A DNA stretch of 64,000 nucleotides from Halosimplex salinum. GTDB lineage: Archaea; Halobacteriota; Halobacteria; Halobacteriales; Haloarculaceae. The stretch is taken from positions 124,969-188,968 of the forward strand of contig NZ_QWGG01000008.1 of assembly GCF_003730195.1 (NCBI RefSeq), written 5' to 3'. How positions within the stretch are numbered: position 1 is the stretch's first letter; every line of letters begins with the position of its first letter. Position numbers and translations under genes: made by a program. The notes beneath the pieces are model-generated. The model was not told the DNA's origin. It ran no database searches and was given only the letters and a program-made list of their open reading frames with translations. Shown here in pieces: positions 34,386-42,152 of the stretch.

Positions 34386-34613
34386 TCACTCGTTGAGATA
34401 CCCGAGGGATTCGAGTCGGTCCCGGACTTCCTGCTCCTCGACGTCCTCGAAGTCCCCGTCGCCGGCCTCCGTCTCGACCCGGTGGAGCACCTCCTCCAGC
34501 ACGTACGCGATGTACTCCCCGGACGATTCGAACTCCGTCCGCGAGAGACGTTCCTCGACCTGGTCGACGACCTCCGTCGGGAGCTCGACGGCCTGCATCT
34601 GTTCTGCGCTCAT
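34386..34613 (-). CDS. Small ribbon-helix-helix-like protein
   Basis: 75 residues: AVELPTEVVDQVEERLSRTEFESSGEYIAYVLEEVLHRVE matches the strand-helix-helix order of CopG/Arc-type dimers with a short acidic linker, then EEQEVRDRLESLGYLNE. The last segment repeats the C-terminal L-x-x-LGY tail of the sulfatase-fold proteins in this window. A DNA-binding regulator is likely but unproven. It faces away from B2 and could control the divergent unit starting at 34722. Confidence 0.72.
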   Translation of the reverse strand: MSAEQMQAVELPTEVVDQVEERLSRTEFESSGEYIAYVLEEVLHRVETEAGDGDFEDVEEQEVRDRLESLGYLNE

Positions 34614-34721
34614 GTGTGAAAGATGTGTCAGGAGAAGGCCCGTACACGAACATAACAGTTCCGGTGCCCCGGCGGCCGGCGACTGGATTTATGTCGGTCG
34701 GCGAGAAGGGGACGGTAACGA

Positions 34722-34919
34722 ATGCCCTTCGCAGACCACCGAACGTCCCCGACTCGGGTCGCTTCGACCGGGGCGTCGCTCTCGACACGCTCCGGTGACC
34801 GGCGGGTCCGTCACACAGCGGCGGAGGACCCCGCGACCCACGGGTCGGACCGGCACCGTCGTGACCCGCTCGTCGAACCGGCCGCCGAAGTGGACCGCAG
34901 TCGCCACGAACAGCCGTAG
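34722..34919 (+). CDS. Possible 65-aa gene immediately upstream of B2
   Basis: ATG at 34722 lies about 30 bases after a TATA-like GATTTATG (34686-34693) and the TAG ends one base before the B2 ATG. Third codon positions are GC-rich as in real genes here, but the product (MPFADHRTSPTRVAS onwards) is Arg/His/Ser-rich with no recognisable feature or lasso leader motif. It may be a true small gene, or just the 5-prime leader of the B2 transcript. Confidence 0.35.
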   Translation: MPFADHRTSPTRVASTGASLSTRSGDRRVRHTAAEDPATHGSDRHRRDPLVEPAAEVDRSRHEQP

Positions 34920-34920
34920 A

Positions 34921-35361
34921 ATGGGGACCGTCGCTCGATTGCGCGCGCTCTCCCGGGGGGATTACTTGCGCCTGTTCGCGGCGAGCGGCCTGCTCGTCGT
35001 CGCCCGAGTCGGGCTTTCGCTCTGGTCGCTCCACGGACTGCGAACCCTCCTCGTTCGAGTGGCCAGACGCGTGACCGTTCCGGGGTCACCCACGCCGCTC
35101 CGGGTCGCGTGGGCCGTCTCGACCGCTGACAGACGGCTCCCCGGGTCACGGACGTGCCTGATGCGCTCCGTGGCCACCGAGACGTTGTTGCGGCTGTACG
35201 GGTACACGCCGACGCACCGTCTCGGCGTCGACAGAGAGGGGTCCGACAGCATCGAGGCACACAGCTGGATCGAACTCGACGGCGACGTCCTCATCGGCGG
35301 TCAGCCGGACCTCTCCCGGTTCGACACGTTACCGCCACTGAACGAACGTGAACGTCCGTAA
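34921..35361 (+). CDS. Transglutaminase-like leader peptidase (lasso B2)
   Basis: 146 residues, the usual B2 length. The N-terminal helix region is followed by LPGSRTCLMRSVATETLLRLYG with the catalytic Cys79 and EAHSWIELDGDVLIGG with His114; Asp120 or Asp122 completes the Cys-His-Asp triad. This protease cuts the leader from the B1-bound precursor so that the cyclase can close the ring. It lies 1.4 kb from B1 on the opposite strand with two genes between, an unusual split for B1/B2. Confidence 0.9.
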   Translation: MGTVARLRALSRGDYLRLFAASGLLVVARVGLSLWSLHGLRTLLVRVARRVTVPGSPTPLRVAWAVSTADRRLPGSRTCLMRSVATETLLRLYGYTPTHRLGVDREGSDSIEAHSWIELDGDVLIGGQPDLSRFDTLPPLNERERP

Positions 35362-35584
35362 CGATACGCTCTACCGGTGCGGTCGGACACGACGTCACGT
35401 TCACGTTTCGATACGACGCCCGGACTACGACCGGCCGATCACGCGACGCACCGGAGTGTAACACATCGTGGAATCACCCGACAGCATCCCGGTTTCGGTG
35501 TGAGGGGCGGGCCACAATAGTCAACTCAGAGAAAAGTATTTTATACCGTTCACCCAACTGGATTATCGACAACGGTGAGAATAG

Positions 35585-35764
35585 GTGGGCCGCTATCCAC
35601 GAGCTGCACGGACGGCAAGTATCAAGTGTATCGACTGTAACGCGCCGGTTGTCGAAACGATCGAAGGAACCTACGTCTGTGTCGAGTGTGGGGGACGGCC
35701 GGTCCGGTGTGACCGGTCGTCGGGCGCTCGACTCGTAGCTGACGGCGGTGAGTCGTCGGAGTAA
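35585..35764 (+). CDS. 59-aa double-CxxC zinc-ribbon protein
   Basis: GTG at 35585, about 40 bases downstream of a strong TATA-like TATTTTATACC (about 35538-35548); the next in-frame stop upstream is close, fixing the start region. The protein has CIDC (Cys15, Cys18) and CVEC (Cys32, Cys35), spaced as in a small zinc ribbon, followed by a basic then acidic tail. Its TAA ends one base before the ATG of the membrane GT2, so the two are co-expressed. Function unknown. Confidence 0.7.
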   Translation: MGRYPRAARTASIKCIDCNAPVVETIEGTYVCVECGGRPVRCDRSSGARLVADGGESSE

Positions 35765-35765
35765 C

Positions 35766-37040
35766 ATGGTACCCGATCCCGAAGGAGAAAACGACAACAC
35801 TCACGGAACTCCGAACGAGTCGGTCGCGGTCGCCGACCTCTCGGAGACGAACGAGGGAACGACGGACCTGCACGGGGACGACCTGCTGGTCCAGAAAGAC
35901 AGCGCGCAGGAACCGAGCCTGACGGTCGTCATGCCCACTCTCGACGAGGAGGAGGGCATCGCGGAGTGCATCGACCGTATCAAGACGGCCGTCGCCGAGC
36001 TCGGCGTCGTCTCGGAGATCATCGTCAGCGACAGTTCGACCGACCGCACGCCCGAGATCGCACGCGAGCTGGGGGCTATCGTCGTCGAACCGGACGAGAG
36101 CGGGTACGGCAACGCGTACAAGTACGCCTTCGAGCACGCGCGAGGGGAGTACATCGCCATCGGGGACGCGGACACGACGTACGACTTCGAGGAGCTCCCG
36201 AAACTCGTCAGGCTCGCGAACCGGGACGACACCGACATCGCGATGGGGAGTCGGCTCGAGGGGGAGATCAAGTCCGGCGCGATGCCGGCGCTCCACCAGT
36301 ACGTCGGGAACCCGCTCCTGACCCGGTTCCTCAACACGTTCTACGACGCGGGCGTGAGCGACGCGCACAGCGGGCTCCGCGTCATCGACCGGGACGCGCT
36401 GGAGGAGCTAGAGCTCGAGACGACCGGGATGGAGTTCGCCAGCGAGATGATCATGGACGCGGCCGCGAAGGACATGAACATCGAGGAACGACCGATCACG
36501 TACTACGAGCGCGAGGGCGACGCGACGCTCGATAGCTTCCGTGACGGCTGGCGACACGTGAAGTTCATGCTCGTGAACGCCCCCGGCTACCTGTTCTCGG
36601 GGCCGGCCGTGCTGTTCGCGTTGCTCGGCGTCACGGTCATGGGTCTCTCGCTGTTCGAGGTCCAGCTCGGCTCCGCGACGTTCGGACTCCAGACGATGAT
36701 CGCGGGGAGCCTGATCACGGTCGTCGGCTACCAGATAGGCTGTCTCGCGATGTTCAGCTCCGTCGCGACGGACCCGATACGCGAGCCGGCCGACCCGATC
36801 ACCGACCTGATCCGCGACCGGTTCCAGCTCGAACACGGCGCGTCGCTCGGGCTGGTGATCTTCGCCGGCGGCGCGACCGTCCTGTGCTACGCCGTCGTCG
36901 CCTGGACGATCGAGGGGTGGGCAGCAGTCCCCTCCGCGTCCGTGAACCTGCTCGCGTCGACGGTCACCCTGATCGGCGTCCAGACCGTGTTCAGCTCGTT
37001 CTTCCTGAGCATGCTGGTCGGTGCGGAACGGTCGGTGTAA
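35766..37040 (+). CDS. Membrane-anchored GT2 (dolichyl-phosphate sugar synthase-like)
   Basis: 424 residues. An acidic 45-residue head precedes TVVMPTLDEEEGIAECIDRI, VSDSSTDRTPEIA, YIAIGDADTTYDFEELPKLV (D-x-D) and GNPLLTRFLNTFYDAGVSDAHSGLRVI, the classical pattern of DPM1/GtrB-like enzymes. Four C-terminal transmembrane helices follow (about 275-420). Such enzymes load a sugar from a nucleotide onto dolichyl phosphate for use outside the membrane, as in archaeal N-glycosylation. A specific Agl name cannot be given. Confidence 0.9.
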   Translation: MVPDPEGENDNTHGTPNESVAVADLSETNEGTTDLHGDDLLVQKDSAQEPSLTVVMPTLDEEEGIAECIDRIKTAVAELGVVSEIIVSDSSTDRTPEIARELGAIVVEPDESGYGNAYKYAFEHARGEYIAIGDADTTYDFEELPKLVRLANRDDTDIAMGSRLEGEIKSGAMPALHQYVGNPLLTRFLNTFYDAGVSDAHSGLRVIDRDALEELELETTGMEFASEMIMDAAAKDMNIEERPITYYEREGDATLDSFRDGWRHVKFMLVNAPGYLFSGPAVLFALLGVTVMGLSLFEVQLGSATFGLQTMIAGSLITVVGYQIGCLAMFSSVATDPIREPADPITDLIRDRFQLEHGASLGLVIFAGGATVLCYAVVAWTIEGWAAVPSASVNLLASTVTLIGVQTVFSSFFLSMLVGAERSV

Positions 37041-37084
37041 CCCCGACCGTCACTACGGGCCGGCCGAACCGGCGCTGTCGCGTC

Positions 37085-38062
37085 TCAGCGGTCCGACTCC
37101 GACCGTCCGAGAGACGTGTTCGCGCCGATCTGCGCGTTCGAGAGGGTGACCGAGTGGAGCTCCGTCCCCTCGTCGACGATGGCGGACTGCGTCTCGCACG
37201 ACGAGAGCGTCGCGTCCGGGAACACGACCGTCCGTTCGAGCGTCGAATCCGTCACCGTCGCACCGCGCATCACGTGGACGTTCTCCCGGAGTCGAGAGTC
37301 GCGGACGGTCGCCTCCGGGTGGACGAGCGTCTCGCCGTCGAGCGACCACGAGAACGCGTCGAGGTAGCCGTCGGGCGTTCCGATGTCGAACCACGCGCCC
37401 TCGAAGGAGAACGCGAAGACGGGGTCCCGACCGAGGAGCCACTCGACGAACCAGCCGGGTTCGTCCGGGTTGTTGTCTCCCGAGAGATAGGTGTCGAACA
37501 GGTCGATGGTCTCGGCGGGGAACGCGTAGCACGCGATCGAGACGAGCGTGCTGGGCGGGTCGGACGGTTTCTCCTCGAACTCCACCACGCGGTCGCCGTC
37601 GACGTCGATCACCCCGTACTGCGTCGCTCGTTGCGGATCCCCCACGTCGTAGGCGGCGATAGTCGTCGCTCCGTTCGCTTCGAACGAGTCGACGAACTCC
37701 GGGAGCGAGAAACTGATCAGGTTGTCGCCGGCTATCACCAGCGTGTCGTCGTCCAGCCCCTCGCGCTCGACCAGTTCGGCGAGCGCACCGACGACGCCGA
37801 ACTTCTCCGCTTCCGCCTCGGCCCCCTCGACCGAGACGGTCGGTTTCTCGAACGGCGACTCCGAGATGTGGCGCCGGAAGTCGTCCGCGAACTCCGCGTT
37901 CGTCGAGACGTACACGTCCTCGATCCGAGCGTCACTCTCGAGGTCCCGGAAGATGTCGTCGATCACCGTCGTCTCGCCGATCGGCAGGAACATCTTCGGA
38001 CGGTCCCGTGTGACCGGCCACAGTCGTGTCGCGAACCCCCCTGCGAGAACGATCGCGTCCAT
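37085..38062 (-). CDS. Sugar-phosphate nucleotidyltransferase with left-handed beta-helix tail
   Basis: 325 residues. MDAIVLAGGFATRLWPVTRDRPKMFLPIG is the nucleotidyltransferase signature (GGxxTRLxPxTxxxPK, here with Ala instead of one Gly). DTLVIAGDNLISF gives the second nucleotide loop, and the last 80 residues carry hexapeptide-like repeats (ATVRDSRLRENVHVMRGATVTDS) of a left-handed beta-helix. It makes a UDP- or dTDP-sugar from sugar-1-phosphate, feeding the glycosyltransferases. It resembles haloarchaeal AglF-type enzymes but I leave it unnamed. Convergent with the GT2. Confidence 0.9.
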   Translation of the reverse strand: MDAIVLAGGFATRLWPVTRDRPKMFLPIGETTVIDDIFRDLESDARIEDVYVSTNAEFADDFRRHISESPFEKPTVSVEGAEAEAEKFGVVGALAELVEREGLDDDTLVIAGDNLISFSLPEFVDSFEANGATTIAAYDVGDPQRATQYGVIDVDGDRVVEFEEKPSDPPSTLVSIACYAFPAETIDLFDTYLSGDNNPDEPGWFVEWLLGRDPVFAFSFEGAWFDIGTPDGYLDAFSWSLDGETLVHPEATVRDSRLRENVHVMRGATVTDSTLERTVVFPDATLSSCETQSAIVDEGTELHSVTLSNAQIGANTSLGRSESDR

Positions 38063-38113
38063 GCGTCCGCTTCAGTGTCAGTTCTCTTTGTTCTTACTCA
38101 TGTGACGACGCCC

Positions 38114-38146
38114 CCTGTGAACGAACGGATCCGTTTCGTTCACAGG
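38114..38146. promoter_or_regulatory. Long inverted repeat with TGTGAAC arms
   Basis: Perfect 12-base arms CCTGTGAACGAA and TTCGTTCACAGG flank a 9-base centre that contains CGGATCCG, itself a palindrome. It lies in the divergent gap between the nucleotidyltransferase and the winged-helix gene, 52 bases upstream of the former, so an operator is likely. The TGTGAA half-site recurs at 39264-39290 and 40063-40085. Confidence 0.65.
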
Positions 38147-38259
38147 CGTGTGCCCGTGGGCGGCTCTCGGAATGTGCTTCGTCAGTACTTTCAGAACCGG
38201 CGACATAAGGGATACTTTTATTTGATGGATTTCGTAGGATAGTAGCGGGCGGTACACGG

Positions 38260-39117
38260 ATGGGCAAGTCAAAAACTGCGCGTGTCGAGAGCGGTCGTGA
38301 GAGCGTCTCACGGCCACGGGCGATGATTCACAAGAAGATACTGGACGTTGCGCGGTCGAACCCGGACGCGTCGCTCACTGCGATCTCGGAGATGGTCAGT
38401 GGCGCGTCGGAGACGTTCGTCGAGCGCGTCCTGGAGGAGTACGGCGACCCGGCGACGACCGGCACCCGACCGAACCGAGGGGACGAGGGGGACGAACCCG
38501 GTCACGACGGCGTACCCAGCGAACAGGCGGATTCAGATATGAACGGTATCTCTGAACCGGACCCGACGGAGGAGTCGGGCACCGACACGATAACGGACAC
38601 AGGGGGAACGAACGGCGATGCGGAGACCGAAGCGGATCTGACGATAGATCTCGCGACGGTGAGCTCGGAGGGTGAAGCGACAGAGCGACCGGTGGTCGAT
38701 CCGTCGGAGTTGACGGAGAAACAGCTGGAGACGCTCCGGGCGGTCCACCGGGATCCGACCGCAACGCAAGAAACGATCGCGGGGGAACTCGGCGTGACGA
38801 GAGCGACGATATCGAAACGCGTGAACGAGATCCCGGGCTTCGACTGGGCGGACCGGCGAGCGTTCGTCCGACGGCTGTTCGACAGCGCCCCGGCCGGAGC
38901 GGCCGGCGTCGACTACGCGAGGCCCGGGCGGGACGCGACCGTCCAGACCCTCCGGTCCCGGGTCGCATCACTCGAGGAGCGCCTCGACGAGCGCGGCGAC
39001 TCCGGGGGAGAGTGTGCACTGGATCCCGATCTCACGCACAAGATGGTTCACGCGTGTATGGACGCCGACTACGTCTCGAAGGAGGAGGAACTCCAGATCC
39101 TGCGTCAGGTCCTGTAA
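38260..39117 (+). CDS. Winged-helix/HTH DNA-binding protein
   Basis: 285 residues. An N-terminal helical domain (IHKKILDVARSNPDASLTAISEMVSGASETFVERVLEEYG) looks like a first HTH; an acidic disordered linker (about 65-145) follows; then VDPSELTEKQLETLRAVHRDPTATQETIAGELGVTRATISKRVNEIPGFDWADR is a clear second winged helix. A C-terminal coiled-coil-like segment and a short helical domain end the protein. Many haloarchaea have such dual-HTH proteins of unknown target. TATA-like ACTTTTATTTGATG (about 38212-38225) precedes the ATG by about 40 bases. The nearby TGTGAA repeats are candidate binding sites. Confidence 0.82.
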   Translation: MGKSKTARVESGRESVSRPRAMIHKKILDVARSNPDASLTAISEMVSGASETFVERVLEEYGDPATTGTRPNRGDEGDEPGHDGVPSEQADSDMNGISEPDPTEESGTDTITDTGGTNGDAETEADLTIDLATVSSEGEATERPVVDPSELTEKQLETLRAVHRDPTATQETIAGELGVTRATISKRVNEIPGFDWADRRAFVRRLFDSAPAGAAGVDYARPGRDATVQTLRSRVASLEERLDERGDSGGECALDPDLTHKMVHACMDADYVSKEEELQILRQVL

Positions 39118-39263
39118 CCCGATAGCCTCGACGCGACGGTTCGGGCACGCTTCGCCAACGCCCCGAGACGGGTCGACGGCAGTCAGCGACTGCTGTGGCG
39201 ACCGACAACGCGGTGTCGCTGTACTCCTCTCTCTCCGGGACCCACTTTCTTCGGAACGTGCAA

Positions 39264-39290
39264 CGTGTGCGAAACACGTTTCACACGTAT
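39264..39290. promoter_or_regulatory. Imperfect inverted repeat around GAAACACGTTTC
   Basis: CGTGTGCGAAAC is followed directly by ACGTTTCACACG; the arms match except for a two-base offset. It carries a TTCACA half-site like the repeats at 38114 and 40063 and lies about 150 bases after the winged-helix gene. Confidence 0.4.
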
Positions 39291-39492
39291 CGGACCCCCT
39301 GAACGATCCTCGAGAACCGCGAGATTACAGTCATAGACTTGTTATTGAGATTCGGGAGTTCGAGAAACTCGTGTAACTCTACTGTCTGAAATGCCGACGT
39401 GAGCGCGGGGAGTCCCGACAGCCGTCTGACAGCAGCACTCGACGCACGATCCGACCAACGAGTCGGAGAAAAACTGAACGGATTAATATTAC

Positions 39493-39532
39493 ATAGTGAT
39501 CGCTTGGATATATGTTGCTCGTCGATCACTAT
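39493..39532. repeat. Perfect 10-bp inverted repeat with 20-bp spacer
   Basis: ATAGTGATCG (39493-39502) and CGATCACTAT (39523-39532) in the AT-rich part of the gap. Could form a stem-loop in RNA or be a paired binding site; no gene follows closely. Confidence 0.55.
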
Positions 39533-40062
39533 CGGAGCGTCTCGGCCCGATTATAGAATTGTAAGAATACAGTAATAAACTCCCAAGTGTTCGAGAGAAT
39601 CAGTTCTGATAGAGGACGGGTCGACAGAGACGGGACGGATCTCTGTGATCCCTCCGTGCGGAGACAGGAACCGAGCGCGAACAGAACCGAGAAAAACAGT
39701 GAACGGTCGGCGAAACGTCCATCGGTAGTGCCGCTACCGCTCGATCACGGGTTCACGATCTTCGAGGTCCGCGGTGGTCGTCGAGACGTGATTGCAGGGG
39801 AACAGCGGAACAGCCCGGCGGACATTCGTCGGATATCACGAGGATCATCGGGGGAGCGCTCGCCGAACTCACCCGGGACTGAGCGCCGTCGCAGTTGCGG
39901 ATTCGAGGGTAACGTGCGTGCTGTGGCGCCTCGAGCGGAGGGACGGCCCTCTCGGAACTCGGCGAAGTGTGGTCTCGAACTTTCGAGGTCCACTGACGAA
40001 GCGACGTGAGCGGCCCCGAACGAGCGCGGCGGACAGCCGTCGGATCCCGGAGTCCCCGTCCC

Positions 40063-40085
40063 GGAATTCACACGTTGTGAATTCC
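40063..40085. promoter_or_regulatory. Perfect inverted repeat GGAATTCACA-CGT-TGTGAATTCC
   Basis: Ten-base perfect arms around a 3-base centre, a typical size for a homodimeric HTH operator. It contains TTCACA/TGTGAA half-sites as at 38114-38146. It lies about 355 bases before the wHTH gene at 40440. Confidence 0.6.
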
Positions 40086-40439
40086 AGGCCGTGGAGCGCG
40101 TCAGCCGTGTCTCCGCGATCGTCCGATCTGTCCCGAGATCGGGGTTTGTCACTTTCGACAGCGGCCACGGTTCCGGTGGCTACGACGGTCTTTCTGCGGT
40201 CGGAACTCCCTCGTGTCGTAGATCGTTATATCCGCCGGATCCGTCATCTCGCTGTGTACACAGCTTTCACCGGACCGGTGTGGACGCTCTCGAGACGACT
40301 CTCGCTCTCTTCGCACACCAGTCGTACCGGGCCCGAGAGGATCGTGAGGGGCGTCCACGGGCCACCACCGACCGGCTCGGCAGGTGGGAGACGGCCGACG
40401 ACAAGAGCTAATACCTTCTGATACAAACGAATACTCGAA

Positions 40440-40751
40440 ATGCCGATCTCGAGGGACGAGTTCCAGCGCGTCGACGAGGACGGGCCCCCGGTCCCGGACC
40501 TGTCGGCGGAGACTACGCAGGGGACGGTGTATCGCTTCCTCGTCGAGCACGGGGACCGGGCGTTCCGGCAACGGGAGATCGTCGACCGCGTCGACGTCCC
40601 GGCGGGGAGTGTCGGGCCCACGTTGCACCGGCTCGAGCGACACGGGCTCGTCGAGCATCGCGACCGGTTCTGGGCGGTCGCCGACGGCTCGACGGAGTCG
40701 GTGGTCGCTCCCGTCGACGACGGATCCAGTCACGGCGGCGAGGAGCGGTAA
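40440..40751 (+). CDS. MarR-like winged-helix regulator
   Basis: 103 residues. GTVYRFLVEHGDRAFRQREIVDRVDVPAGSVGPTLHRLERHGLVEHRDRFWAV is a full winged helix with the recognition helix VPAGSVGPTLHRLE. Short haloarchaeal relatives of this type usually act as local repressors, often next to toxin genes; no toxin is seen here. It is followed by a 38-aa frame and the integrase with tight spacing, so it may control them. TATA-like sequence (GCTAATACCTTC, about 40407) precedes the ATG. Confidence 0.82.
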   Translation: MPISRDEFQRVDEDGPPVPDLSAETTQGTVYRFLVEHGDRAFRQREIVDRVDVPAGSVGPTLHRLERHGLVEHRDRFWAVADGSTESVVAPVDDGSSHGGEER

Positions 40752-40757
40752 CCCCCG

Positions 40758-40874
40758 ATGACTGACCGAGACGCCGTCGTCGGAACGCGACGGGGTGTTT
40801 CTGTTGGGGCAACCGGACAGAGAACCGACGCCGCGACCTCGTCCGTGGACAGTCGGCGGACCGATTCGGTATGA
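40758..40874 (+). CDS. 38-aa frame coupled to the integrase
   Basis: ATG at 40758, 6 bases after the wHTH stop, ending in TGA that overlaps the integrase ATG. The product (MTDRDAVVGTRRGVSVGATG then a Ser/Thr/Arg tail) has no known family. The spacing supports translation, but the composition is not convincing. Confidence 0.35.
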   Translation: MTDRDAVVGTRRGVSVGATGQRTDAATSSVDSRRTDSV

Positions 40875-42121
40875 TCGACGACGACCCCGTTCGGGACGGC
40901 GGCGATCGGCCGCTGGCGAGTTCGTTCGATCGGTACCTCCAGGACAAGGGGAAGGGTCGCGCCGGCGACGGCGGGAACTACCGCCGGAACGCCGCTCGCG
41001 AGCTCCGGCGCTTCGAAGCGTGGGCGGCCGGAGACCGGGGGAGCGACGACTGGACCGGGATCACACCTGCCGACACCGACCGACCGCCGGCCTTCACCGA
41101 CCTCGACGAACGGGTGTTCCGCGCGTACGCCCGTCACCTCGCCGGCGACCGCGGCCTCAAGCAGAACACCGTCAAGACCTACTACGCGTACGTTTCGGCG
41201 TGGTGTGGCTGGTGTGTCAACGAGGGATACCTGGAGGCCCACTACGCGCAACGGGCCAGCGCGATGTCGCCCCTCCCCGAGGACGACGGTCGCAAGCCGG
41301 GCGACCAGCAGGCCTGGACGCCGGAGCAGCGACACGCCCTCACGCGCTACGTGGACGACGAGGCCCGGAGCGCCATCGAGGCGTTCACGACGCTGCCCGA
41401 AGACACGAACGCGCTCGAGAGACAGCGAGCGCGCTACGCGGCGCTGAAAGCGGCACGTGACAGGGCACTCGTCTTCGTTCTCGCGTACACGGCTGTCCGG
41501 GTTGGCGAACTCCTCCGCGACCCGAACGACCCGCGACGGCGCGGCGTCCGCTGGGGAGAGGTCGACGTCGACGAGGGGCGGATGGACGTCTATCGAAAGA
41601 AACAGCAGTGGGACGCGGCCAGCCTCCCGGACCCGGTGGGACACCCGATCCGGAGCTACCGCAGACTCGTCGACCCGCCGAGCGAGCGGTGGCCGGTGTT
41701 CCCGACCTTCGACCGCCGGTCGCTCGCGAGTCTGGTCGACGAGGAACTGGCCGACCGCGGACTCGACCCGGAGGCGATCGCCGCCCGGCGGGACGAGCAC
41801 GCTCGCGACCTGTTGCTCGCGCTCGAAGCGGACGTCCGCCCGCCGTCGATGACGACCGACGGCGCCCGGTCGGTCCTGCGACGCCTCTCCGACGAGGCCG
41901 GCCTCACCGTCGACCACCCGAAACACGACTACCTCGCGCCACACGGCGGTCGGCGCGGGATGGGCGAGGTGCTCGTCCGCGCGTTCGGGTACACCGTCGC
42001 CGCGCGCTACCTCGACAACTCGGAACAGATGGTCCGCGAACGCTACTCGCACATCGAGGCGGGCGAACTCGGCGACGTGGCGACCGAAGCGCTGGCGGAC
42101 GTGAGACACCCCTCGGAGTGA
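40871..42121 (+). CDS. Tyrosine recombinase / integrase-like protein
   Basis: 416 residues. N-terminal SAM-like core-binding domain (residues 15-125: SFDRYLQDKGKGRAGDGGNY, FRAYARHLAGDRGLKQNTVKTYYAYVSAWCGWCVNEG). The catalytic domain shows Arg in YTAVRVGELLRDP, the H-x2-R box as APHGGRRGMGE (with extra Arg), and Tyr in MVRERYSHIEAGEL. Haloarchaeal proteins of this type may act in site-specific recombination of a local element or, as with XerC/D relatives, in chromosome maintenance. No tRNA attachment site or second boundary was found in the window. Confidence 0.85.
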   Translation: MIDDDPVRDGGDRPLASSFDRYLQDKGKGRAGDGGNYRRNAARELRRFEAWAAGDRGSDDWTGITPADTDRPPAFTDLDERVFRAYARHLAGDRGLKQNTVKTYYAYVSAWCGWCVNEGYLEAHYAQRASAMSPLPEDDGRKPGDQQAWTPEQRHALTRYVDDEARSAIEAFTTLPEDTNALERQRARYAALKAARDRALVFVLAYTAVRVGELLRDPNDPRRRGVRWGEVDVDEGRMDVYRKKQQWDAASLPDPVGHPIRSYRRLVDPPSERWPVFPTFDRRSLASLVDEELADRGLDPEAIAARRDEHARDLLLALEADVRPPSMTTDGARSVLRRLSDEAGLTVDHPKHDYLAPHGGRRGMGEVLVRAFGYTVAARYLDNSEQMVRERYSHIEAGELGDVATEALADVRHPSE

Positions 42122-42152
42122 GTCACCGGCGTTCGGGGGACCGGCGGACGGC

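Larger units (their letters stand above)
39118..40439. other. 1.3-kb non-coding stretch with inverted and direct repeats
   Basis: No convincing gene: all long frames are Arg/Ser/Pro-rich without domains. Part of it (about 39470-39590) is strongly AT-rich. It holds three inverted repeats (listed separately) and an imperfect direct repeat in which TTCGAGGTCC, then GACGTGA, then GGCGGACA-NN-CGTCGGAT recur at 39761-39831 and 39982-40043. It lies between two HTH genes and upstream of an integrase, so a decayed mobile element or a large regulatory/RNA region are both possible. Confidence 0.55.

Noticed and set aside
39587-40421. Overlapping frames of 100-210 codons in the 1.3-kb gap
   Set aside because: All are Arg/Ser/Pro-rich, without acidic bias or domain, and no TATA box precedes them at the right distance.
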